From Cyathus striatus (lineage: Eukaryota > Basidiomycota > Agaricomycetes > Agaricales > Nidulariaceae): 64,000 nt of DNA. This document shows, in pieces, positions 46,841-58,629 of this stretch. Location of the stretch: NCBI GenBank assembly GCA_025738555.1, contig JAOVFP010000014.1:3100001-3164000 (forward strand), in the 5' to 3' direction. The position numbers and the translations under genes are program-made. A model generated the notes under the pieces. It was not told the origin of the DNA, made no database searches, and saw only the letters and a program-made list of their open reading frames with translations. Position 1 is the first letter of the stretch. The number at the start of each line of letters is the position of its first letter.

Positions 46841-48169
46841 GTTATGGATATTCAACTATTCGTAGAGTTAACGTATTTCCTCGCCCTTTCTCTTCTCTTC
46901 CTTACCATTTCATCTCTGTATCTCGTCATTTCGTCACTTTGCGGCTGTGCCGCTCTATCCGATTCGATCTTATCAATTAAATATCTAAGGAGTAAGAAGT
47001 ATTTAAATAGGAAAGTCTGAGATCACCAAGTATGGGTTGCTCTGGACTCGCATAACTGTAAAAAGCGCTCTCAATGTATCTACAACTTAACTGAACCATT
47101 GAGAATGTTCCAGTAGCAGTAGTAGAATATTATAGAAGAAACTTTAGACAGCTACATCCTAGAAGATGTATTGAGAACGATCTAGCAATAGGTAGTACGT
47201 TACTAGATAGACACATAAATCCAATCCTTTTTTAACCTCTCAAACAGCGTGACTGTAAGAATCAGACTCGACTTAAGGCTAAGCGCTAAGTGTCGTACTG
47301 TTGCTAAAAAGGGTACATACGTATATTTACTTATCTACTCGCTACTTAAGTACTAGATCATTGTATCGAGTATTGTCGATTGCTGAATATCATTGGATAG
47401 TCCAATCGGCGGTAGCACGTGACTTGTTTCGACACTTGCTCTTGGTTGACTTACTCTTCGAGGACTCAACTTGACGTACACGCTACGACATATTCATTCT
47501 GTAGAGCAGGCGTTTCGCCTGCACTACAAAATACGATATTTTACCGATCTCATTACATAATCAGCTGATGCGTGCGTCGACGCGTTTGTGCGCGTTCACG
47601 CGCTCTCCCTCATTTCCCTCCAACGCCGACACTCTCTTGCATAGCTCGGACGCCGCAATTACTCAAGATCATCGATACTGCGCACTACCAAGCTCCACAG
47701 AATACCGGAATTAGTGTTACCAAAGGCCGCGTTTGTCTCTACTCAAGTTTTATTCTTTAAACTTTCTTTCTATTCATTGGTATGTTTTCTGTTTCATACC
47801 TTACCATTTTCTTTCATAAATCTACGATTTAAACACTCTTAATTTCCGTTTTATTAACCATTCCTCATTAAGTACACTCTTTAATTTTCTATAAAATCCC
47901 TGTACCCACACATTTTGCAATCCAGTTGAACATTATCCCCCTTTCTCGACATCTTAGAACACCTCAAGGTCGAACGGATGTTCACCGACTCGCTTACCAA
48001 TTTCTTTGTTTAGGTATCAACGGACCTTACACCTCTACAATTCTCTCTCACATACGTTGTATTCAATCCAAGACTAAATACAACACGATACGTTTCTATT
48101 CTTGTAGGTGTACTCACTCCGTGTATTCATAGGAATACACCAACGCTGCAATCGTTAGCAGATCACAAC
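46841..48169. mobile_element. Unclassified terminal-inverted-repeat element (copy 2), with nested repeat
   Basis: It starts GTTATGGATATTC and ends GATCACAAC. TATCGCT precedes it and AATCGCT follows (48,170-48,176), consistent with a 6-7-bp target duplication. The empty site is at 30,587-30,600 next to acs fragment 2. It is the inverse of 39,841-40,638, with CpGs retained. About 540 bp between roughly 47,490 and 48,030 are extra and begin with the AGCAGGC hairpin repeat also found at 35,400-35,725. Confidence 0.8.
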
Positions 48170-48549
48170 AATCGCTGCATTGTATCCATGTGTACCCATA
48201 AACGAAGCCAACAATGATAGAATGTAACGTAAAGCTACAAAATATGTACGAACATGATCAAGTAAGACCTCCACAGAGCACATTTCCCACCAATGAAAAC
48301 GATGAAAAAAACATATTGCATTTCATATACATACTATCAAACGATATCCTATCCTATACGTACAACCCATATGGGTCCACACTTCCATCTACCCAAATCT
48401 ATAATCCAAAACTACCACACTAGCGCATTGGTATAGAGAAAGAAACAAAAAAAAACAAAAGATAAGGAATTATATCCACATTATTAAACCACACTTCACC
48501 AACTCTCGCACCAGAAAAAATGTAGAAAGGGGAAGAGAGAAAGGGGGAA

Positions 48550-51465
48550 TTAAGAACTCTCAGCAACCTTCTGCTTAATAACATCCACAACACCTGGTTC
48601 CGCCAACGTCGACAGATCACCGAGCTGATCCCCTTCTCCAGCGACGATCTTGCGCATAATGCGGCGCATGATCTATATCACCCCCACCATCAGTTTCACA
48701 CATATAAACTACATAGAAGGAAGGGGGGACGAACCTTGCCAGACCGCGTCTTCGGCAGATCACCTACGATAAAGATTTTCTTGGGTGCTGCGAATGGTCC
48801 GATTACTTTTCGGACTTGGAGGATGAGTTCTTTTATGAGGCCTGATTCGTCGTTGGGGTCGAATTTGAATTCGCTATTGGGGGAGCGGGGTTAGTTTGTT
48901 GTTGAATGGAGGTGGAGGAGCGAAGGTAGTGAAAGAGAAGAAACGACAACATGGGGAGGAGGGCAAGGGGAAGGGAGCGAAGAGATGCAAGGTGAGGGGA
49001 AAGAACGACAGGTAGACGAGGGAGCGGGAGCGAGGAACGACAAGGTAAAACAGGAAGCAAGGAAAAACACAAAGGCTAAAACAACGTAGAAAAAAAAACA
49101 ACTTACGGTTTAAGTGTAACAAAAGCATAAACAGCCTGACCCGTCAACTCATCCGCTGTCCCAATGACAGCAGTTTCAGCAACACCAGGATGCAAAATCA
49201 ACGCGCTCTCAATCTCCGCCGTCGAAAGCCTATGGCCCGACACATTGATCACATCTACCGTAAATCATCAGCCTCCACCCTCGCAAAAACAAAAGGAAAA
49301 GAGAGAAAGAAACACACCATCCACACGCCCCTTAATCCAAATATACCCATGTTCATCCCGCGCAGCTCCATCGCCAGTATAAAAGTACCCCGGATAAGGC
49401 TGCATATAAGTCTCCTTGTACCGCTTATGATCCTGATAGATCGTGCGAGCAATTGACGGCCAAGGCGTCTTGAGCGCTAATACACCCTCTACACTGTTGC
49501 CTTCGAGCTCTTTGCCTGTTACAGCGTCGAGGATGGCTGGCTCGATGCCGAAGAAGGGTACTGTGGCTGAACCGGGCTTGGTTTCGATTGCTCCTGGGAA
49601 GGGCGTTACGACTATTGAGCCTGTTTCTGTTTGCCTATTCCCTACATCAGTACCCCATACGATAAAAGGAGAGAAAGGACATACCAGAACGTATCAACAA
49701 TCGCACACTGCCTCCTCCCCACATGCTCATTATACCAATTCCAAGCCTCGGGATTAATAGGTTCGCCAACACTCCCGAGAACTCGTAACGAGCTCAAATC
49801 ATGCGGCTCGACATGATGATGACCCAATCTGCGCAAAAGGCGTATTGCGGTAGGAGCAGAGTAGAATTGCGTAAGTTTGTGCTTTTCTACTGTTTCCCAG
49901 TATCTGCTTGGGGTGGGGTATACGGGAGTTGATTCGAAGACGGTTGTTGAGACGCCGTTTGCTAGGGGACCGTAGACGATGTAGCTGGAAGGATAAAAAG
50001 GGGTGATTAAAGGGAGAGAGGGGAGGGAGGGGACGTACGTGTGTCCTGTGATCCAACCGATATCAGCCATACATGCGAACTTGTCGTCTGGGTGCACGTC
50101 GAATACGTATTTGACGGTGAGAGCGGCGCAGAGGAGGTATCCACCCGTAGTGTGTACCACGCCCTTGGGTTTTCCAGTTGATCCTGAGGTCTGCGCATAT
50201 CATCAGTATAATGCTCGACGAGGGTGACGGAAGGAAAGGAACTGTGTCGCGTAACGACGCTGACCAAACCGAGCTCTACTCGATCAAAGGCTGAGTAAAG
50301 TCATCTGACCGAACTCGCCATCAAATCAAGTCAAATTAAAAAAGGATCGGAAGATCAAGGCAATGCGGGGGTGTAGCCAATCAGCGATAGAGTATATCCA
50401 CCGAAAACCCGAAATTTGTGAGGGGGTAAAAGAAGAGGAATGGTACGTTGCGTTGGGGAACGGATAAAAGAAAGAAAGTGGAACGATGATAGGAGTCGGG
50501 ATGGTCGAGAGACAAGAATAAACTTGAAGCAAAAGTACTCACATAAAGAATAAACAACGGATCCTCACTCGACATAACCTCAGGCGGACAATAACTCGGA
50601 ACCTTCTCAATCTCCTCATGCCACCACTTATCCCGTCCCTCAGTCCACGGGACAGCATTCCCCGTCCTCCTCAACACAAGCACATGCTCAACATTAGGAC
50701 ATTCCTTCAACGCCGCATCCACGATTGCTTTCGTAGCAATCGTCTTCCCACCTCTCCTACCCTCATCCGAAGTCAACACGACTTTGGATTTACAGTCTTG
50801 AACGCGATCGCGCAGGGATTCAGCGGAGAAGCCAGCGAAGACGACGGAGTGGACTGCGCCGATGCGGGCGCATGCGAGGAAGGCTGCTACGGCTTGCCAT
50901 GTCATTGGCAGATACACCGATACGGTGTCTCCTTTTTTGACGCCGAATGATTTTAGGACGTTGGCGATGGAGCTTACTTCGCGGAGGAGCTCGGAGTAGG
51001 ATACGAGGCGGCCTTCGTTGGGTTCGTCTGCTTCGTAGATGATTGCCGTCTGTAGTATGTGTAAGGAGGGATAGGTTAGAGGATAGAATGGAAGACGAAC
51101 CTTGTCGGGGTGCTTGAACGCCCATCGGTCAACGCAGTTGTACGATGCATTGAGGCCTCCTTCAGGGAACCATGCGATGTCGCCTGTCTGGAAACCACCC
51201 GCACGCACAGTTTTGAAGGGTCGATCCCAGTGCAGCATCTCATTCGCTTTCTACATCCCATCCACATATCAACACACACACACCAACGTCAAACGAAAGA
51301 AAGTACCTGGCGCCACCATTTATCAGACTCATGACCAACAGTCTCAGCATGCGCAGCCTTATATGCATGGTAATGGGGTCCAACGTGGGGAACCTTCTTG
51401 CCCTTCGCCAGACGGGGGGCAACAGGATGAATAGGAACCTGAACAGCTTCAACAGTTTCAGCCAT
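48550..51465 (-). CDS. acs: Acetyl-CoA synthetase (AMP-forming), complete
   Basis: Nine exons (51465-51307, 51250-51101, 51049-50543, 50190-50039, 49984-49685, 49634-49318, 49254-49107, 48873-48735, 48672-48550) join to 1,995 bases, 664 residues, the usual length of fungal cytosolic/nuclear acetyl-CoA synthetase. The enzyme turns acetate, ATP and CoA into acetyl-CoA. Visible landmarks: [16 protein letters not shown] near the N-terminus, [21 protein letters not shown], the phosphate loop [26 protein letters not shown], the hinge [20 protein letters not shown], and the catalytic (acetylatable) lysine in PKTRSGKIMRRI. All joins follow GT-AG and keep frame. Intron 3 (50,191-50,542) is long at 352 bp. 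The break of the two partial duplicates lies in it at about 50,300. This is the only copy with the N-terminal half and is presumably the functional gene. Confidence 0.96.
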
Positions 51466-52817
51466 CTCTTCTTATCGGGGGAGTAAAGTCAAAGCGAGAG
51501 GGAGGAAGAAGAGAGAGAGGATGGATCGGTGGGGAAAAGACAGAGAATGATTGGGCGGGTGGGTTTTAGCTTTAACTGTGATCAATAGGGGCTATCTCCG
51601 TTTGGTTATCTATCACATCGTGTGACCCGCCCGATTTTTCCTTCGGCTGCCCTCTTCTCCGAATCGAACCGGACTGGGTTGATGTTTGCTTTCGGACGAT
51701 CGGGATATTGACATTTCTCCATCTCTTCCAAGTTCCGCCCCCTCGTTCAACAATTCCCCTCCACAAGTCAATCCCTTCAACACATTGCAAGTAAAAAAAA
51801 GGTATGATGCTATATTTACACACCCACGCGTACCACACGCCCCCGTCCACTCTCATCCCACCAGAAAACCCAACCCACAATGATCAATGATAAAAGCGAT
51901 AATGCCCATGCCAAGCGGAGACAAGGCGGAGCGCTGGACGGGAATAGACCGGGTTGGGAGTGCGGGGAGGCGATGGCGATAGTCTTTCCTCTGTCTGCCT
52001 TCAAGGGTCACCTTGGGTATCTCTTGATTGTGGGGGAGATTGGAGCGGTAGATCGGTCGACTTGGTAGTTTGTGTAACCCCAAGTGAAACCAACTGTCCG
52101 TCGGACTCTCCGTAGGAGATTACCACGGATGCGCAAAGATGAGATGGAGATTAATTGACAATAAACGATAGGTGGAGGAGAACAGAAGCTTAGGATTGTA
52201 GGGTTATCTATTATGAATCTACATTTTATCATATATCGTGTGTGTGTATGAATACATTAGTGTGTAGACTAAAGCACGATAGACAGCATCGAACCCTCTT
52301 TTTGAATTTCCTCCCTTCTTCATACCCTTGATACCCGCATACCAAGCCAAGTCAATTTGAATCATAGAGAAGAAGACAATTGAACACGCGTCGATATTGA
52401 CAACGCGCATCTTATCATCATGTGTTCTTACCCCACACACGTTCCACCGAACTGCTCGCACCTGCCTGTCGTTCACTAATCAACACGAGAACTTGACTGT
52501 ACTTGATAGGTAGGGAACTGATAATCATCTGAAATTGGCACGAGATTGATTTGAGATTGCTCACACAGAACGAGTTGTATTGTGCAAACGACTGCGGGGG
52601 TCACTGGACGTAAAGAGACCCGCCTCGACTAGGTCGTATCAGGTATGTAGATTCTGATCATTGCAGAAACATATTTGACAGGAAACTGACAGGTCAACCT
52701 ATCAATAATCAAATATCGCTCAATGGAACAATAATCAACTTCTTACAGCGCTCATTTCAATGTTGACGGAAAACGCCTCGAGTCTCGAACGCATTCAACT
52801 TGTGATCAGTAAGACGA
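51466..52817. other. acs upstream DNA, no supported gene
   Basis: The acs promoter should lie directly upstream of 51,465. A polypyrimidine-rich stretch is at 51,715-51,790. Short frames on both strands (51,816-52,083) match nothing known. 52,670-52,830 weakly resembles 53,230-53,390 (GATCAGTAAGAC in both), suggesting an old local duplication. Confidence 0.45.
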
Positions 52818-53150
52818 ATGATGGATAGAATCAAAGTTACATTCACTTACCTACCATCTAGTGTATCCAATTCATACGTGAATAGAGCTCTAGTTTCTCA
52901 ACGGAATAAAAACATAGTACAACGGTTAACCGAACGCGCTGAAGCACAATCAACCTGTCTGACAGGTTCGAACCCTTCTGACAGCCAACTTCTTGACACA
53001 AAGATCCGCCTCGACCACGCCTACATGCAAACTGATACCGCCGCGTTGATTGATTTTAAATATCCCATTGAGGAAAATGTGCAGGTTTCAAGCGCTCGTA
53101 TTCCTATGTTGGGTTTCGATCTTTTAATACTTACCTACGTTAAAAGCTAA
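52818..53150 (+). CDS. Hypothetical protein, 110 residues
   Basis: An uninterrupted frame starts MMDRIKVTFTYLPSSV and ends LILTYVKS. It has ordinary composition, no membrane segment and no recognised motif. It lies in CpG-normal DNA. It could be a real small gene, an exon, or chance. Confidence 0.25.
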   Translation: MMDRIKVTFTYLPSSVSNSYVNRALVSQRNKNIVQRLTERAEAQSTCLTGSNPSDSQLLDTKIRLDHAYMQTDTAALIDFKYPIEENVQVSSARIPMLGFDLLILTYVKS

Positions 53151-53411
53151 GCCTTGCTAAGCCTAAGAGAAGAGCTTCCCCGCAATGCCTTGGCATTGGC
53201 ATTGAACTCCGAATCTGATCTTAGCATTCTTTCTGTAAGCTATCAGCTACCAAATAACGCTCGATGGAATAAAGTTGAATAAACGACAACGCTCACCGAA
53301 ACGCGAGGTCGAAACACAGCCGTGTGCCGTAAGTAATAGCTTTTCAGCTTCCCCGCAGAGATATGGAAACGTGATCAGTAAGACTGATGGCAGGCACATT
53401 CGGTAATATCT

Positions 53412-53819
53412 ATGACGACTGTATGTCTACGGCTACGGGAAGCAAAGTGGGGAGCGCTATGTATAGCTCCGTGCGAGGGTATAGCACATACGCGCCTAGT
53501 ATCAAGTATGTTTAGACGATACGCATCAACGCAGCGTAATACACTCATACCGAAGAATGTTAGAGGTCAACTTACAATGACCAGCAAGGATCACAAACCC
53601 CATTGGTTCCTAAGACCTACATTCCCCACAGCGCAAACACGGAGATCAACTAAAACACCTGACATAGGTACACGCGGCTCCCCGCCCCGCACTGGAAGGT
53701 GGGACACCATCGCATCTCCTCCCATGGCATCGTATCATTGCGATCCTTCGTCCAATGCCATCGGCTCATTGCATCATATACGCAAAGTGAACCACTTCCT
53801 TCTCCTTGACGTTCCGTGA
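53412..53819 (+). CDS. Hypothetical protein, 135 residues
   Basis: A single frame. An internal methionine gives MFRRYASTQRN, which resembles a mitochondrial presequence, but nothing downstream is recognised. The long frame may simply reflect higher GC content. Function unknown. Confidence 0.25.
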   Translation: MTTVCLRLREAKWGALCIAPCEGIAHTRLVSSMFRRYASTQRNTLIPKNVRGQLTMTSKDHKPHWFLRPTFPTAQTRRSTKTPDIGTRGSPPRTGRWDTIASPPMASYHCDPSSNAIGSLHHIRKVNHFLLLDVP

Positions 53820-55310
53820 TATAGCCGACGAAATCGAACCGCTATACGCGAGGCAAAATGCGCCTGGCGGGAATCGAACCGGCAAGCAAGAGAAGAGAAC
53901 GAAGAACCCACCAGCCGCGGCAGAGCACTGGGAGAACAGACAAATCGAAGGAGGAAAGAACCGGAACGACCTTGACCCCATCCACTCACCATCCTGATCC
54001 CGCCCCGGTTCGTCTCGATCAGTCCATCCCGACCTCGAAGAGTTTTCGACAATTTTCAAGTGTTTTTTTATTATATTATGATACGAGTTTTTTTGTTTTT
54101 GATTCTTGCTATTTTCGCTTCGCTAGATTTGTTGGCTTCTGACGATCGGATGGCGTCGGAGGGTTGGATATGAGGAAGAGTATGCGTTTCCGTCGCTCGC
54201 ATTGTTTCCTGGCTGGTCGTGAATTGGATTGATGTTGGGGATCATTGAGTATGGGTTGAGTCGGGTGGTGAGATGCTGCTTTGTGGTGATGAGGGAATGG
54301 TACTGTGGGTAAGTAGGTACGAAAAACACCTTGGGTAGAGGTAATTATAACCAAGCGTTACCTTGCCTACACTCGACAAAGCGGCGGGACTCCTGCCCGC
54401 CCACCGGACAGATACCTATCCCCAACATATGTCAGTCCCGACGCCCGGTACACGATCCACAACACTCCGATAACTGAACCAGCTTGCAGTGCACACTCGA
54501 AAGGGGCGGGTGAAATACGAGCCTCCATGTCCAAGACCAGTGATTGATTGCAGCTCGGAATCACGGATCGGATCACCCGGACTGGAGCGGGACGTCGGGG
54601 AGCCAGGTAAAGTAATTAAGAATCCTTGCTCAGTCGCGAGATACATCAGTGGGGAAGATGGCATTTGTGAGTGGGTAAGGAATTTTGGAAGCGCATGGTT
54701 GAGTTGATGATGGGATGTGGTGGAACTGTGGTATGGAATGATGTGCGGAAGGGGTGTGAGTGGTTGGGTGCGGTCGGGTGGGTTTTCATTGGTTGGAGTG
54801 GACGGAAGGAGGGAAGTTGAGAAGACCAAGAGAAGGAGGAGAAAAGTGAGAAGAGAAGTAAGATAGGAAGGGAAGGGTGGTGTCTATATGCCTCGAAGAA
54901 GACTTACAAAAATAGACGTTATAATTATCCATCATAAACGGAACACCTTCACTGACCAACCTTGACCAACCCAATAATCCAAATACCAAATATCAATCTC
55001 CTCCAATCTCCTTTTATTTCTCTCTATCTCTCTCATCCTTCATTACCCCACAAAACCAAGCCAACAAAATGCGGGGCTCCAGATTTCCTTTGTCTTGGAA
55101 ACGCAGTGGAACCACGATCCACGCACGAACTGCACGAACCATGTCGTAATTTCAAATGCCAACCAGGAAATGCGGGGAAGGGGAAGGGGAATGATAGGAC
55201 ATAGTCAAAAATGGCAAGTAATCGATGATCAGTGGGTCAGCAGGGGGGTCAGCTGCCCCTGTCTTGGATGGTGATATCGGTGCCGCCAAGGTAAACAAGT
55301 TACGGCCTTT
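53820..55310. other. GC-richer intergenic DNA, no supported gene
   Basis: Overlapping frames occur on both strands, including a 137-codon minus frame at 54,416-54,829 rich in Ser/Pro/Thr. None has a recognised domain. GGCGGGAATCGAACCGG at 53,865 looks like an inverted tRNA T-arm, but no tRNA can be folded around it. Confidence 0.4.
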
Positions 55311-55321
55311 ACCGTTACGAT

Positions 55322-56105
55322 GGCAGTACAGGTCGACATGCATATGAAGTTCCAAGTGTTGAAAAAGTCGCCCGCGCCGTAAATCGGTTGTGCAGTGTGA
55401 CGTATCCATACTGCACTACTGGAATTGCTGTGTTTTCTTAATTCTTTTGGTGTATATACGAATGTAATATTTCCTACATAATATGAAATGCTTTTGACTT
55501 TGTTATATGCAATGTTTTCTTCCTTTTTATACGTTTTAGCACCTGAAAGCAAGTAGTTCCCACGCTCCTCAGCTCCTCCACTCCTCCGCTCACCATTACT
55601 TACCGTCAAAGATCAACACACATGCAAATTTATTTGCTGTGCGCTCATATAGATAATCTTGTATTCTTCGTATTTTTATGAAGATTTTGTGGGTTAGAGG
55701 ACACAACTCATAATTTTCAAGTAAAGCTGCGATTAAGTGAGAGATAAAAGTTATTATATCACAAATTCAACGTAAAGAAGTTGAATGATATACTATCTTA
55801 TTTAATTTTCGATATTTTAGGTATGATCCCTAGTCATTCATCATTTCATAAATGTATTGGGACTGCATGATACTCCCGACAATACATGGAAGAGTGATAT
55901 TACGAGTCGACGACTGAGGAGACTTAACATAAACTACTAGAACTACAGCTTAAATACATTAAATATAATATAGTACACGTTTTAATCATTAATATATAAA
56001 ATTAGTAAGAAAAAACAGCAATTCCAACATGCAGTGTGGATATGGCACACGGCACAACCGATTTACGGCGCGGGCGACTTTTTCAACACTTGGAACTTCA
56101 TAATA
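55322..56105. repeat. Inverted repeat pair (about 75 bp) around an AT-rich spacer
   Basis: 55,328-55,415 and 56,027-56,101 are inverted copies. Both translate in one frame to HTAQPIYGAGDFFNTWNFI (minus strand on the left, plus on the right), so the repeat may derive from a coding exon. The 600-bp spacer (55,420-56,026) is AT-rich and gene-free. It could be a foldback element or a gene fragment duplicated in inverse orientation. Confidence 0.7.
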
Positions 56106-56529
56106 GCGTTACACGTTACTGCCGAATTGAATATGTTAGTACAGTAGTTCTTATAATCTTCTATTGTTCTTGTAAGTATGTATCAACGAAGGACCATTGG
56201 CCTAAATTAAATCTAGTACTGAACGCATACATGTATATGTGTGTTGTCACAAGGGTCGATCTTCACCGATAGTCGGTCGGAACTTGGGCCTGACATAAAC
56301 ACATTGACTAAGAAATTGCGAGGTCCTAACATGTACGAGTATAATGCTAGAGAGATCTATAATATGCTAAAAGTTAGTCTAACTTGTAATATAATATAAA
56401 TCATGTATAAGTAACTATCAACTTTCATGGCAGGCTTTCAATATTAATAACAGTTTCATTGTTCAAAGCTTGACTAATGGTAAGCAGTTATTGGAGGTAG
56501 TGGGCTTTGCCGCATATCAACCTTATTTC
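56106..56529. other. Intergenic, no gene
   Basis: AT-rich DNA. GGAGGTAGTGGGCTTTGCCGC at 56,494 belongs to the dispersed AGGTAGTGGGC repeat. Confidence 0.4.
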
Positions 56530-56642
56530 TTCATTTTTGTACGTGTTTTGACTTGCTGAATCTGAATCTGTAATTAGTTTTCGCTAAAAAAATTCGTTTT
56601 TCTATCGTAATAAGATTTGCGGTGTTTATGTGTCGCAAACTG
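56530..56642. mobile_element. Right-end fragment of the CAGTTTG TA-element family
   Basis: TTTTTGTACGTGTTTTGAC through GTGTCGCAAACTG aligns with 35,983-36,085, the right end of the element at 34,900-36,085, and is followed by TA. The left part of this copy is missing. Many CpGs lost in the other copy are present here. Confidence 0.75.
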
Positions 56643-56914
56643 TACATAATTTCAGTACTCTAGGTGATACTCTGGAAAGAACAAGGTATGTAGTATAGAT
56701 CGCAAAAATAAGAAGTAGGATAAGATCTACTGGAAATGATTCTTGGTACAGTATGTATTGTGCACAAGGTTTGAATTCCGGGCCTTCAAAACAAACAATC
56801 GGTTCACATGTCTTTCTCGCATCTCCAACTACGGCAATAAGCAACATATAACCATTCATAATTATCTGCCTGATCTTCCTGAAGATGCAGACTTTAAATA
56901 TACATGTACAGCTG

Positions 56915-57640
56915 TCAATCTCTCCTAGCAATATATGTAATCAATCTCCTAAGTTTTTTCTCGAACTTCTGTGTAACTGTCTGGCCGAAATCATTCATTC
57001 CGACTTTATAACTGCCAAACTTTCGAAGTAGCTTCATCGAGTTCCGTGCAACCTTCAAGTTCTTGCCGAGGTATATTGCGTACCATTCAGTATACCCAAC
57101 ACGTTGCACCTTGACCCCATCAATTAATGGCTTAATAACTGAATTCTCGATAATTTTTCCAAGACCTGTTCCGGAAGAGCCCTTTTCGTTTGAGCTACAT
57201 TGTTCTGTGTTGTCAATCATAAAATAAAAACAAGCAGGTAGTTGACATACCGAAATGTTGGGTTATACGTGAAATATGTGTTGACTCTACTTTTACCTTC
57301 ATTATTGACTTTACCATCGCCGAACTTGAGATAAACCATGAAGTTTCCATTATTCATGTTCTAGGCGGGGAATATTCATTAACACATGGAAATGGTGTTG
57401 GTTAGGAACTAACATATATCGACTCATTCAACTCTAAGTTTGGTGTAGTAGCCATATATAAACCTGGGTATGTCCGTTTATGAAGCCTGAAAAACGTCAG
57501 CAGTATAACTTTAAAAAACGAATGGGTTCATACGATTGAGGATTGCGGGGAACAGGTAACGCTTCAGTAAAATAAGCGCAGTAATGCAATACAGCCAAAA
57601 TCAGGATTTGGATTGTTAGAAGAAACCTATTGGCAAGCAT
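56915..57640 (-). CDS. Candidate small secreted protein, multi-exon
   Basis: The ATG at 57,640 gives MLANRFLLTIQILILAVLHY-C-A, a typical cleavable signal peptide, followed by ALPVPRNPQ. After short putative introns there is an exon with NNGNFMVYLKFGDGKVNNEGK (57,360-57,260) and a last exon ending at 56,915 with EQCSSNEKGSSGTG, GYTEWYAIYLGKNLKVARNSMK and a Lys/Arg-rich tail. Splice phases between exons 2, 3 and 4 could not be reconciled, so an exon boundary is wrong or the gene carries a frameshift. No family is recognised. The first exon lies within a locally duplicated segment. Confidence 0.4.
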
Positions 57641-57644
57641 TGAG

Positions 57645-58298
57645 GATTCAAAATGAGAGGACCAGCTCTGTAGGAACTGCTGCGACGAGAATCACATCTG
57701 TTATATATGATATTTGTGGTTTTAGTCACCCACTACCTGGCAAGTCTCTCTGTTATTTATTTAGAAACTGCTGTGCAATGGAGGTCCTTTCGTGATTAAT
57801 GTATACGTCTACCAAGTGAGAGTGTCATTTGGTAGTAATGATGTAGTGATACAATCTGTAGGCCGTTGTGTGTCCTCCGAGTCGGCGGTTCCACTAAAGT
57901 GAAACATTTGCGTTGAAGAAACAATAATCATGATTTGGTTTACCTTACACTATTCTTGCCAACGACTAATAATCATTTATTGGTTAATTTTACAAAACAT
58001 AATTCATTGAAGATTCGAACAGGGCCCAGCTCTGTAGGAAATACTACGACGAGAGTCACATCCGTCACATATGATGTTTGTGGGTTTCATCTGCTAAGTC
58101 TCTTCAACTTTATTTATTTAGCTACTGCTGTGCAATGGAGGTCCTTTCGGGGTCAATGTACATGTCTACTAAGTGGGGGCAAGTAAGGAGTCACTTGGTA
58201 ATAATGGTGATAGCAGTACTAGTACAGTTTCTTGTTTGTTGTGTGTCCTCCGAGTCGGCGGCTCTAGAGTGAACATTTCGCGAGAGACAATTATCATG
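57645..58298. repeat. Direct duplication, about 285 bp, 365 bp apart
   Basis: 57,645-57,932 and 58,012-58,298 share AGCTCTGTAGGAA, ACGAGA(A/G)TCACATC, TGCTGTGCAATGGAGGTCC and TTGTGTGTCCTCCGAGTCGG in the same order. Between them is about 80 bp of different DNA. The left copy begins at the start codon region of the candidate secreted protein gene. Confidence 0.85.
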
Positions 58299-58629
58299 TG
58301 TTGTTTTGTTGGGGCATGTTGTTGGGACGCGCGGCTGCTGTTGTGGGTACGTACCATCCGGGAGTCGAGTCGTTAAACCAAAGAAGTATGCTGAAGTTAT
58401 GTTACTTCCATAAGTCCGAAAGATAGGTACCCTCAGACACCGTGTTTCAATACTTACACATTTTCCAGCATTAACTTCGGAAGAGCTACATCATACATTA
58501 GACGATCTATAGTATGGGTTGAAAGGAGATATGATTAGGAGAATTATTGCTGTAATAAAGGTACATGCAAACTTTGGTACGTATCCTCTATAAGCCTGTA
58601 GTTCGAGTAGAGTTCGGTGTCTGGTTACA

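Noticed and set aside
52955..52985. GGTTCGAACCC resembling a tRNA B box
   Set aside because: The adjacent bases do not form a T stem and no box A precedes it.
53855..53950. Possible tRNA on the minus strand (GGTTCGATTCCCGCC motif)
   Set aside because: The T-arm-like motif is present, but no matching acceptor stem, D-arm or box A can be found upstream, even allowing for an intron.
54367..54989. Multi-exon gene on the minus strand (VSEGVPFMMDNYNVYF and SVIGVLWIVYRASG segments)
   Set aside because: The fragments have no recognised family, the joins need several arbitrary frame choices, and the region is low-complexity Ser/Pro/Thr.
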